From: Microvirga sp.
GTDB lineage: Bacteria > Pseudomonadota > Alphaproteobacteria > Rhizobiales > Beijerinckiaceae
Length of the DNA: 51,727 bases
Assembly: GCF_014699075.1 (NCBI RefSeq)
Contig: NZ_JACXAB010000027.1
Coordinates: 1-51,727, forward strand
Reading direction: 5' to 3'
In this document: in pieces, positions 8,207-15,981 of the stretch
Layout of the letters: every line of letters starts with the position of its first letter
How positions within the stretch are numbered: the first letter of the stretch is position 1
The notes under the pieces: generated by a model
What the model saw: only the letters and a program-made list of their open reading frames with translations
Told to the model about the DNA's origin: nothing
Databases searched by the model: none
Translations under genes and position numbers: made by a program

Positions 8207-9409
8207 ATGTTTGAACTCCGGGAAGATCTGAAGCCCCTGATGCGTGAGCTGACACAGTTCATGACGGACCATATCTATCCGAACGAGGAGGAGTATGAAC
8301 GGCAGCTGCGGTCGCAGGCAAAGCTCTGGTCGGAGCCGCAGATCATGAAGGAGCTCAAGGCCAAGGCCAAGAAGCAGGGGCTTTGGAATCTGTTCCTGCC
8401 TGCCTATGAGCATGGCGGCAGATTGAGCAACCTGGACTACGCACATTTCTGCGAGGGGATGGGTCGGTCGTCGATCGCCTCTGAAGTTTTCAACTGCTCT
8501 GCGCCCGACACCGGCAACATGGAGACGCTCATTCTCTATGGCACCGACGAGCAGAAAAAGCGGTGGCTTGAGCCGCTTCTGGAGGGCGAGATCCGCTCCT
8601 GCTTCTCGATGACGGAGCCGGCGGTCGCATCCTCCGATGCAACGAACATCCAGACCGAGTTCCGTCGAGATGGCGATCATTATGTGATCAACGGACGGAA
8701 ATGGTGGAGCACAGGCGCGAATGACGAGCGCTGCAGAATTGCGATTGTCATGGGCCGCACTGACCCGTCGGCGCCCAAGCACATGCAGCAATCGATGATT
8801 CTCGTTCCGCTTGATACGCCTGGCGTCACCGTCGAGCGTGCTCTGATGGTATTCGGATATGACGATGCACCGCATGGCCATGCGGAAATCAGCTTCAACA
8901 ATGTTCGCGTCCCCGCATCCAACATTCTTCTGGGCGAGGGGAGGGGATTCGAGATTGCCCAGGGCCGTCTCGGGCCTGGACGCATCCACCACTGCATGAG
9001 GGCTATTGGGCTGGCGGAGCGAGCCCTCGAAACGATGTGCCGTCGTATCTCCTCCCGCACGGCCTTCGGCAAGCCGCTGGCGGATCAGGGGCATCTGCGC
9101 CAGCTCATTGCGATGTCGCGATGCGAGATTGAGACAGCGCGCCTGCTGACGCTGAAGGCCGCGCATATGATGGACACCGTCGGCAACAAGCAGGCGCGTC
9201 GTGAAATCGCGATGATCAAGGTGGTCGCTCCGGCAATGGCCTGCAACGTCATCGACAGGGCCATTCAGGCGCATGGCGCAGCGGGTGTATCGCAGGATAC
9301 GTTCCTGGCATTCGCCTATGCGAAAGCCCGCACCCTGCGGATCGTGGACGGACCGGACGAAGTGCATCGGGAAACAATCGCCAAGCTTGAATTAAAAGCC
9401 TATCACTAA
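8207..9409 (+). CDS. Acyl-CoA dehydrogenase, ACAD10/ACAD11-like
   Basis: A 400-residue flavin acyl-CoA dehydrogenase of a different branch from the one at 2293. It starts MFELREDLKPLMRELTQFM and has FSMTEPAVASSDATNIQT as flavin/substrate loop and AIQAHGAAGVSQDTFLA near the C-terminus. The usual YEGTxxI glutamate segment is replaced by VDGPDEVHRETIA (residues 380-392), as in the dehydrogenase part of vertebrate ACAD10/ACAD11 and bacterial relatives. In Pseudomonas levulinate catabolism such a protein (LvaC) acts on a phosphorylated 4-hydroxyacyl-CoA. I chose the ATG at 8207 rather than 8144, which lies inside the thioesterase gene. A kinase partner candidate is encoded at 30949. Confidence 0.9.
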   Translation: MFELREDLKPLMRELTQFMTDHIYPNEEEYERQLRSQAKLWSEPQIMKELKAKAKKQGLWNLFLPAYEHGGRLSNLDYAHFCEGMGRSSIASEVFNCSAPDTGNMETLILYGTDEQKKRWLEPLLEGEIRSCFSMTEPAVASSDATNIQTEFRRDGDHYVINGRKWWSTGANDERCRIAIVMGRTDPSAPKHMQQSMILVPLDTPGVTVERALMVFGYDDAPHGHAEISFNNVRVPASNILLGEGRGFEIAQGRLGPGRIHHCMRAIGLAERALETMCRRISSRTAFGKPLADQGHLRQLIAMSRCEIETARLLTLKAAHMMDTVGNKQARREIAMIKVVAPAMACNVIDRAIQAHGAAGVSQDTFLAFAYAKARTLRIVDGPDEVHRETIAKLELKAYH

Positions 9410-9422
9410 CGAGGAGCAAGCC

Positions 9423-10178
9423 ATGTTCGATATCGGCGGCAAGGTTGCCTTGATCACCGGTGCATCCCGTGGCATCGGGAGGGCAACAGCCCTCCAGCTT
9501 GCCAGAAGCGGCGCGAAGGTGGTCGTCTCGAGCCGCAAGCAAGCGGCCTGTGACGAGGTCGTCCGTGAGGTCCGTGCGGCCGGCGGCGAGGCGATCGCCA
9601 TGTCCTGTCATGTGGGCGACCAGACCCAGCTCAAGGAGCTCGTCCTCTTCGTTGAGGAGACCTGGGGCCATATCGATGTTCTCGTCTGCAACGCGGCCAC
9701 GAACCCGGTTTACGGGCCGATCGGAAACCTGTCGGACGAGGCATTCGCCAAGATCATGACGGTGAACGTGCAAAGCACGATTTGGCTAAGCAACCTTGTA
9801 CTGCCGGGAATGGCCCAGCGAGGAGGCGGATCCGTCATCATGATGTCGTCCATCGCGGCATTGCGGGGGACTGGCACGATCGGAGCCTATGGCATGTCGA
9901 AAGCCGCCGAGGCTGCGCTGACCCGAAATCTCGCTGTCGAATGGGGGCCGAAGGGGATCCGTGTCAACGCCATCGCGCCGGGGGTGGTGAACACCGATTT
10001 CGCTCGCGAACTCATCAACGATCCTGCCAGGCGAGCGCAGATGGAGAACCGGACCCCGCTGAGGCGGTTCGGTGAGCCTGAGGATATTGCCGGGATCGTG
10101 CATTTTCTCGCCAGCGACGCCTCGGCTTACATCACAGGCCAAGTGATCGTTGCCGATGGGGGCGAAACAATTGGGTGA
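9423..10178 (+). CDS. SDR-family oxidoreductase
   Basis: A 251-residue classical short-chain dehydrogenase. The cofactor motif is TGASRGIG (residues 12-19). Asn90 of NAAT stabilises the central sheet, and the catalytic set is Ser142/143, Tyr156 and Lys160 in YGMSK. SSRK after the second strand suggests NADP(H) preference through its arginine and lysine, which is an inference. It starts 13 bp after the ACAD10/11-like gene, so the two are surely co-transcribed. A role in interconverting a keto- and hydroxyacyl-CoA fits. It is the last gene of the operon; the IclR gene that follows is on the other strand. Confidence 0.92.
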   Translation: MFDIGGKVALITGASRGIGRATALQLARSGAKVVVSSRKQAACDEVVREVRAAGGEAIAMSCHVGDQTQLKELVLFVEETWGHIDVLVCNAATNPVYGPIGNLSDEAFAKIMTVNVQSTIWLSNLVLPGMAQRGGGSVIMMSSIAALRGTGTIGAYGMSKAAEAALTRNLAVEWGPKGIRVNAIAPGVVNTDFARELINDPARRAQMENRTPLRRFGEPEDIAGIVHFLASDASAYITGQVIVADGGETIG

Positions 10179-10273
10179 ACGATAGGTCGCTTGCACTCAG
10201 ACAGCCAGCCGTCGGCCTCACCGTCGTGTGCTCGTGATTCCGACCCCAGGACGATCTTACGCCAGTTTCGGCT

Positions 10274-11050
10274 TCAGGGCATGATGAAGGCTAGCTGATT
10301 TCGCACATTAGCAGCGAGCGACTTCAGCCGTGGACCCACTTCCTCCTCGATCTGGTTCGGGCTCAGCCGGAAGATAGGAACACGGCAATTCATGGCGAAG
10401 CATTCGCCATTCTTGTCACGAAGCAGCGGCACGCCCGCAGAATGTGTGCCCGGGATCCATTCGCCACGTGTCACTGAAAAGCCTTCGCTCTTGCAGTTTG
10501 CTACTCCCTTTAGGAAGGACTGGTGATACTTGTCCCATAAGTCGGGCCGGAGTTGTTTCATCTGCTGAAGCTTCAGTTCGTACTCCTGATCGGTCAGCAG
10601 CGAGCACAAGGCGTGACCGATTGCGGCGGGCACTAGGGGGCCGATCGTGCCGAGGTCTGGCGATGTCCAGATATTCTCGTTGACGCGGGATGTTTCCAGA
10701 TAGACGAAGTTGGCGCCTTCGATCACCCCGATCGAAACCGTGCCACCGAGATCCTGCGCCAGCTTTTGCATGGACGGGCGCGCGATGTGGAGAATCTTCA
10801 AGTCCGCAAGCAGCGGGTTGACGAGCATTAAAGCGCCCCAGCTGAGCCGGAACTTGGATTTTTCCTGCTTCAGATAGCCGAGTTTCGTCAGTGTATAGGT
10901 CAGACGGGCAACCGTGGGGCGGTTGAGGCCGGTATGTGCGGCAATCTCGCCATTGCTCAGCACATTCCGGTCGGGGCGAAATGCTTCGAGGACAGCCAGC
11001 CCTTTTGCCAGTGTCGTGGCAAAGCCAGCATCGCGATCGGTCTCTTCCAA
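10274..11050 (-). CDS. IclR-family transcriptional regulator
   Basis: A 258-residue IclR regulator, a paralogue of the one at 1389. The wing-helix domain includes NGEIAAHTGLNRPTVARLTYTLTKLGYL. The effector domain ends with AGVPLLRDKNGECFAMNCRVP. The start is probably TTG at 11050, because a strong GGAGG lies five bases upstream and no ATG gives a better fit. It is divergent from the amidohydrolase/ABC operon starting at 11314, which it most likely controls. The two IclR genes bracket the beta-oxidation operon, suggesting that import and oxidation are separately controlled. The ligand is unknown. Confidence 0.88.
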   Translation of the reverse strand: MEETDRDAGFATTLAKGLAVLEAFRPDRNVLSNGEIAAHTGLNRPTVARLTYTLTKLGYLKQEKSKFRLSWGALMLVNPLLADLKILHIARPSMQKLAQDLGGTVSIGVIEGANFVYLETSRVNENIWTSPDLGTIGPLVPAAIGHALCSLLTDQEYELKLQQMKQLRPDLWDKYHQSFLKGVANCKSEGFSVTRGEWIPGTHSAGVPLLRDKNGECFAMNCRVPIFRLSPNQIEEEVGPRLKSLAANVRNQLAFIMP

Positions 11051-11313
11051 ATGCCCCTCCTAGCCGCTTTCGAGGGGACTGAATTCCGATTACGGCAACG
11101 ATTGCCGACCGGCTCAAGCACCTTCGAGGAAATTCTCTGATTTACTTCGCTACTGCAATAAATAAGAGAGCATTCGCACAAATGTCAACATATTGGACAT
11201 ATGGTAATAATTTTGACGATAATATTGACGTGCTGGTGCATGAGTGGTTTTCTTGACGTATAGAAATGCGTCGAAGGTAAGTAATAACGGCGCAACAACG
11301 GGAGGTTGCTGGA
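11051..11313. promoter_or_regulatory. Divergent control region between IclR and the transport operon
   Basis: This A+T-rich stretch of 263 bp carries an inverted repeat CATAT-N5-ATATG at 11189-11203. Downstream come two TTGACG repeats (11212 and 11228), either of which could be a -35 element for rightward transcription. A GGGAGG ribosome site precedes the ATG at 11314. The operator assignment to the adjacent IclR protein is inferred from position only. Confidence 0.4.
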
Positions 11314-12216
11314 ATGACCCGCGTAATCGATATGGAAATCGGGATGCCCGCTAGCGAGGCCAATCCAGAACTTGAGCGGATCGCCAGGGGGCGTCCGGGG
11401 ACGCCGTTTCCTCAGCCTCTGGAGCGGCCGGAGGGCTACGGCTTCGCCAACTACGGCAAAGTGTTCAAGGCGCGCAATCGTGAAGAGGGTCCCGCGCACG
11501 ACGTCGAGGATGGCGGGCTTGATCGGCTCGTCGAAGACATGAACCGCGCAAACATCGCGTGCGGGCTGCTGGTCGGCGCGGAGAACAGCGCGACGGGCAA
11601 GATCCATGCCCGCTATCCCGGCCGCTTCTTTACCTTCGTGACCTTCGACCCGACGGACGGAATGCGCGCCGTTCGGGAGTTCGAGCGTCTAGTCAAGGAA
11701 GAGGGGGCAAACGGCCTGCGCCTGTCCGCGCTCTACAACGGCGTGCCCGCGAACGACCGGCGCTATTATCCGCTCTACGCCAAAGCCGCGGAGCTCGATG
11801 TCCCTGTTCGCATCTACACGGCGATGAACTACGCCAATGACCGCCCTTATGATCTCGGTCATCCCCGTTACCTCGACGATGTCGCCGTCGATTTTCCCGA
11901 ACTTCGCATCGTCGCCGGTCTTGCGGGATGGCCGTGGGTCAACGAGATGGTTGGTCTCCTGCGCCGTCACCCGAATCTGTATGTCGACACAGCCGCACAT
12001 CACCCGCGATATTTCGCGCAGCCCGGCTCCGGATGGGAGCAGTTCCTGCAATTCGGAAACACCCTGTTGCAGGACAAGGTTATGGTCGGATTGTCGCGAT
12101 ATCTATTCGGAACATCATTCGAGTCGCTGATCGAGGATTATAAGAATCTGCCGCTCAAGGATAAGGTCATAGAAAAGTGGCTGTACGGCAACGCGGCTAC
12201 CTTCCACCGTCTCTGA
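11314..12216 (+). CDS. Amidohydrolase-2-like protein lacking metal ligands
   Basis: A 300-residue TIM-barrel protein resembling the amidohydrolase-2/ACMSD group in overall layout: barrel strand starts at residues 3-9, RFFTFVTFDP, GANGLRLS, VPVRIYTAM, LRIVAGLAGWPW and RYLFGTSFES. The expected metal ligands are replaced. The strand-1 HxH reads Glu8-Ile-Gly10, the strand-5 His is Tyr168, the strand-6 His is Leu203 and the strand-8 Asp is Ser268. It may be a metal-independent hydrolase, a binding protein or a pseudoenzyme. It opens the operon with the dipeptide-type importer (next gene starts 18 bp on), so a role in handling the imported compound is likely. The fold is fairly sure, the activity is not. 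Confidence 0.75.
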   Translation: MTRVIDMEIGMPASEANPELERIARGRPGTPFPQPLERPEGYGFANYGKVFKARNREEGPAHDVEDGGLDRLVEDMNRANIACGLLVGAENSATGKIHARYPGRFFTFVTFDPTDGMRAVREFERLVKEEGANGLRLSALYNGVPANDRRYYPLYAKAAELDVPVRIYTAMNYANDRPYDLGHPRYLDDVAVDFPELRIVAGLAGWPWVNEMVGLLRRHPNLYVDTAAHHPRYFAQPGSGWEQFLQFGNTLLQDKVMVGLSRYLFGTSFESLIEDYKNLPLKDKVIEKWLYGNAATFHRL

Positions 12217-12234
12217 TAGGGAAGGCGGTCTCCG

Positions 12235-13203
12235 ATGCTCCGCTTTATCTTGCAGCGAGCTCTCTACGCTCTGCCGCTGATCCTGGTCATAATCGTGGTC
12301 ATGTTCACGCTGCTTCACCTGATACCAGGTGATCCGGTGCAGGCCCTGGTCGGCGACTACCCCGTGCCGCCCGCCTATCGACAGGCGATCGAGGAGAAGT
12401 ATCGGCTGAACGATCCGTTTCTGACTCAGGTATGGAACTACGTGACGGCGGTGCTGCAGGGGGATTTTGGCTATTCTTATCAGAACCAGCGGCCCGTGCT
12501 GGCCTTGATCCTCGAGCGCGCCCCGCGCACCATCCTGCTGGCATCCGTCGGCTTCGCGTTCGCCATTCCTCTGGGCATGGCCATTGGCATCATCACCGGC
12601 ACCACGCGCAGCGCCAACACCGACAAGATTTGGACCACCTCAGCCCTGATTGCCTACGCAATTCCCACCTTCTGGCTCGGCCAGCTCCTGGTGATGTTTT
12701 TCGCACTGCGCCTCGGTTGGTTCCCGACACAGGGAATCGGTCCACTCGTGTCTCGTGCGCATGGCTTCGACTGGGTCTTGGAGCGGGGACGGTATCTGGC
12801 CCTTCCAGCCTTGGCATTCGCTATCCACGAAGGAATGCGCTTTGCGCGCATCATGCGAGCAAGCGTGATTGATACCCTGTCACAGGGATATATCATTACC
12901 GCCCGCTCCAAGGGCCTGACGCGTGGCCAGATCATCCGGCGGCATGTGCTGCGCAATTCCAGTCTGCCGCTGGTGACGGTAGCAGGATATGCATTCGGCT
13001 CGGCCCTCAGCGGGGCGGTGCTGCTGGAGACCGTGTTCACCTGGCCTGGACTCGGCCTCTTGATGGTCGATTCCATTCGCCTGCGGGACAATTTGACTGT
13101 CGTCGGGGTGGTCATATTCTCGGCGCTGGCCGTCATTCTCATGAACCTTCTGGTCGACATCCTCTATGCAATGCTCGACCCACGGATCAGGACGGGGGGA
13201 TGA
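12235..13203 (+). CDS. ABC transporter permease, DppB type
   Basis: A 322-residue inner-membrane permease of the peptide/opine/nickel family. It begins with a first membrane helix (ALYALPLILVIIVVMFTLLHLI) followed by PGDPV, the hallmark of DppB/OppB proteins. The cytoplasmic EAA loop is seen as ITARSKGLTRGQIIRRHVLRNS, which docks onto the ATPase. About six membrane segments can be counted. The next permease starts eight bases after its stop. It should pair with that subunit and with the two ATPases that follow; the substrate is not evident and need not be a peptide. Confidence 0.92.
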   Translation: MLRFILQRALYALPLILVIIVVMFTLLHLIPGDPVQALVGDYPVPPAYRQAIEEKYRLNDPFLTQVWNYVTAVLQGDFGYSYQNQRPVLALILERAPRTILLASVGFAFAIPLGMAIGIITGTTRSANTDKIWTTSALIAYAIPTFWLGQLLVMFFALRLGWFPTQGIGPLVSRAHGFDWVLERGRYLALPALAFAIHEGMRFARIMRASVIDTLSQGYIITARSKGLTRGQIIRRHVLRNSSLPLVTVAGYAFGSALSGAVLLETVFTWPGLGLLMVDSIRLRDNLTVVGVVIFSALAVILMNLLVDILYAMLDPRIRTGG

Positions 13204-13210
13204 TGGTGTC

Positions 13211-14110
13211 ATGACAAATCAAACCTCTGTCCCCGTTTCCGCCCGCCTGAAATCCGCCTCCGATTGGGGTATCTCCAAGGTCGGGAACATGATGGGCACT
13301 CGCCACGGCGCGATCGGCTCAATCATCCTTCTCCTGCTCGCGTTCATCGCTATCGTCGCTCCGGCGATCGCGCCCTACCATCCACTTCAGCAAACCGCCG
13401 CCAGTCTCGCACCGCCGTCCAGCGAGTTCTATTTCGGAACGGACAATATCGGGCGCGACGTATTCTCGCTCATCCTTTATGGCGCCCGTTCCTCTCTTAT
13501 GGTTGGGTTCGGAGCGGCTCTGGCGGCTCTGTTGGTCGGAGGAACCATCGGCATCATCGCTGGCTATTTCCGCGGGCCCGTGGAGATGGTTCTCATGCGG
13601 ATCATAGAGCTCTTCCAGACGCTTCCCGTGATCATGCTGGTGCTCTGCGCCGTCGCCCTGTTTGGGTCGAACTTCTGGCTGCTCATCGCTGCCGTCGCCC
13701 TCGCCATCTGGCCTATGGAGGCACGTCTGGTCTATGGGCAATATATAAAGCTGCGTGAGCGGGACTTCATTTCCGCAGCAAGAGTCGCCGACTTTTCGAC
13801 CTCTCACATCATCTTCCGTGAGATCCTCCCGAACGCCATTCAGCCTGTGATTGTCCAGGTCGCGCTTGATGCTAGTATTGCGATCCTGATTGAAGCCGGA
13901 CTGGGCTTCCTTGGATTGTCTGACCCATCCATGGTGAGCTGGGGGCAGCTGCTATTCGTCGCTCAGGACTACATGGACTCGGCCTGGTGGATGAGCGTCT
14001 TCCCGGGCGCGGCAATCTGTATCGCGATCATCGGGCTCAACCTGTTTGCCGACGGCCTCAACGAAATCGTCGATCCCCGCAGCACGCGTGGAATGGGGGG
14101 GCTGCAATGA
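13211..14110 (+). CDS. ABC transporter permease, DppC type
   Basis: A 299-residue permease. The N-terminal membrane helix (IGSIILLLLAFIAIVAPAIAPY) is followed by the DppC hallmark FYFGTDNIGRDVFSLILYGARSSL. The EAA loop is ISAARVADFSTSHIIFREILPNAIQPVIV. I place the start at the ATG at 13211; an upstream in-frame start at 13166 would lie inside the DppB gene. The stop TGA overlaps the ATG of the following ATPase, so translation is coupled. It forms the membrane channel with the product of 12235. Confidence 0.92.
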   Translation: MTNQTSVPVSARLKSASDWGISKVGNMMGTRHGAIGSIILLLLAFIAIVAPAIAPYHPLQQTAASLAPPSSEFYFGTDNIGRDVFSLILYGARSSLMVGFGAALAALLVGGTIGIIAGYFRGPVEMVLMRIIELFQTLPVIMLVLCAVALFGSNFWLLIAAVALAIWPMEARLVYGQYIKLRERDFISAARVADFSTSHIIFREILPNAIQPVIVQVALDASIAILIEAGLGFLGLSDPSMVSWGQLLFVAQDYMDSAWWMSVFPGAAICIAIIGLNLFADGLNEIVDPRSTRGMGGLQ

Positions 14111-14949
14111 CCGTTTCGCAGAGCCATATGCCCGGCGCGGCCGAGCACCTTCTCGACGTGCGGAACCTGAAGGTCCATTTCCAAGTCTCGGACCGGACGG
14201 TGCGCGCCGTCGACGGCGTCGACTTCCACGTGAAGCCAGCAGAGTGTGTTGGCGTAGTCGGCGAATCGGGATCCGGAAAAAGTACGCTGGTGCGTGCCAT
14301 CTCGCGGCTGATGCCAAATCTGCGTGTAAGCGAGTTGAGCGGCGACCTGCGGTTCGAGGGACACGATATTCTCGGGATGAGCGAGCGAGATCTGCGGGCC
14401 CTGCGGCGATCGCACGGCTTCTCGATGATCTTTCAGGATCCGCTCGGATACCTGAATCCGACCCATCGGGTCGGTCGGCAGATCGCCGAGGCTCTGACGT
14501 TCCATGGCAAGGGGCGATCCGACAGCCAACGCGTTCACAGCCTGCTGGAGGAGGTCGGGTTCTCGGATCCGAAAAGCATCGCGCACGGGTTTCCTCACGA
14601 GCTTTCGGGCGGAATGCGCCAACGGGTCATGATTGCGATCGCGCTTGCCAGCGATCCGAAGCTGCTTTTTGCCGATGAGCCGACGACGGCGCTGGATGCG
14701 ACCGTCCAGCTTCAGGTCCTACAGACACTTTACCGCATCCACAAGGAGCGAAACATGGCGGTCGTGATCATCACGCACGATCTCGGCGTCGTGGCAGAGC
14801 TCTGCGATCGCGTCTACGTCATGCAGACAGGAAAGGTTGTCGAGACCGCCGGCACTGTCGATCTCTTTGAAAGGCCAAAGCATAGCTATTCGGCACGACT
14901 GATAGAGCTGAGCGCACACCGCATCAACTTCAGGAGCGCTGGGCTATGA
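14107..14949 (+). CDS. ABC transporter ATP-binding protein, DppD type, short C-terminus
   Basis: A 280-residue ATPase. It has Walker A GESGSGKST, the Q-loop in MIFQDPLGYLNP, the signature LSGGMRQRV, Walker B LLFADEPTTALD and the switch His in IITHDLG. DppD/OppD proteins usually run to about 320-330 residues with a cysteine-containing oligopeptide-binding C-terminal extension. Here the protein ends soon after FERPKHSYSARLIEL, so that extension is missing. The following ATPase keeps it. The ATG at 14107 overlaps the stop of the permease, and its own stop overlaps the next start at 14946. Confidence 0.92.
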   Translation: MTVSQSHMPGAAEHLLDVRNLKVHFQVSDRTVRAVDGVDFHVKPAECVGVVGESGSGKSTLVRAISRLMPNLRVSELSGDLRFEGHDILGMSERDLRALRRSHGFSMIFQDPLGYLNPTHRVGRQIAEALTFHGKGRSDSQRVHSLLEEVGFSDPKSIAHGFPHELSGGMRQRVMIAIALASDPKLLFADEPTTALDATVQLQVLQTLYRIHKERNMAVVIITHDLGVVAELCDRVYVMQTGKVVETAGTVDLFERPKHSYSARLIELSAHRINFRSAGL

Positions 14950-15947
14950 ACCCACAGATCCTTTCCCTAGAAGGCGTCAGCCAGATCTATACCAGCCGTG
15001 GCGCCAACGGGTGGCGTCGAGTGGATGTTCGCGCCGTTGACGGCGTCGATCTCGATATTCGCGAAGGCGAGACGCTAGCAATCGTAGGTGAGTCCGGGTC
15101 CGGCAAGAGCACGCTGGCGAAGATGCTGCTGATGCTCAACCACCCGACCATGGGGCAGGTTACGTATCGCGGGTCGACGCTCAAGACGCTCGGCCAGGAG
15201 GAGCGCAGCCGGTATCGGCGCCAGGTCCAAGCGGTGTTCCAGGATCCTGCCTCGTCTCTCAATCCCCGCATGACCGTCGAGGAAACCCTCGGCCATGTTG
15301 CGAACCGCCACAACATCGTCGCGAAGGCCGAGGTGCGCAGTTTCCTCGCCGCACAGCTCGCAGCCGTTGGCCTCGATCCGCCGGAGCATTATCTGGGGCG
15401 CTATCCCCACCAGCTCTCCGGGGGACAGCAGCAGCGTATCGCCATCGCCCGCGCGATCATGCTGAAGCCGAAGATCATCATCGCCGACGAGCCGCTCTCG
15501 AGCCTCGATGTGTCCGTTCAGTCGCAGATCCTTCAGCTCCTGAGCGATCTGCGCAGGACGACGAATGTGGGTTTCGTGATTATCAGTCACGACCTCGGCG
15601 CGATGCAATCAATCGCGGACCGCACGGCCGTAATGTACAAAGGCCGCGTTGTCGAGATCGGCGAGGCAATCTACCGGTCACCAATCCATCCCTACACGCG
15701 TCTCCTACTCGACGCGCGGCTGCTGCCCAATCCCCGCGGAACCCGGATCCGTTCGCCTGCGCCAAGGTCGGTTGCGCCTGCCGCATCGTTGGCGACGGAG
15801 GGAGGGTGCAGATTTCTTCAGCGTTGCCCCCATGCAATCGAAGTCTGTGCCGCAGTTGACCCTCAGCTGCGGCCGATGGGTGTCGGAGCGACGCATGTCG
15901 CCTGCCACCGCGCGGAGGAGCTGTCTGCAGCACCTACGCCAATGTAG
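14946..15947 (+). CDS. ABC transporter ATP-binding protein, DppF type
   Basis: A 333-residue ATPase with Walker A GESGSGKST, signature LSGGQQQRI, Walker B IIIADEPLSSLD and switch His in IISHDLG. The C-terminal oligopeptide/dipeptide extension is present, with the cysteine-rich CRFLQRCPHAIEVC and a final cysteine in HVACHRA. In relatives these residues can bind an iron-sulfur cluster. Together with the shorter DppD-type ATPase it should drive the DppBC channel as a heterodimer. It starts in an ATGA overlap. The binding-protein gene begins 34 bp after its stop. Confidence 0.93.
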   Translation: MNPQILSLEGVSQIYTSRGANGWRRVDVRAVDGVDLDIREGETLAIVGESGSGKSTLAKMLLMLNHPTMGQVTYRGSTLKTLGQEERSRYRRQVQAVFQDPASSLNPRMTVEETLGHVANRHNIVAKAEVRSFLAAQLAAVGLDPPEHYLGRYPHQLSGGQQQRIAIARAIMLKPKIIIADEPLSSLDVSVQSQILQLLSDLRRTTNVGFVIISHDLGAMQSIADRTAVMYKGRVVEIGEAIYRSPIHPYTRLLLDARLLPNPRGTRIRSPAPRSVAPAASLATEGGCRFLQRCPHAIEVCAAVDPQLRPMGVGATHVACHRAEELSAAPTPM

Positions 15948-15981
15948 TAAGCAAAGCGAGAGTAAGAACGGGAGGAAAACA

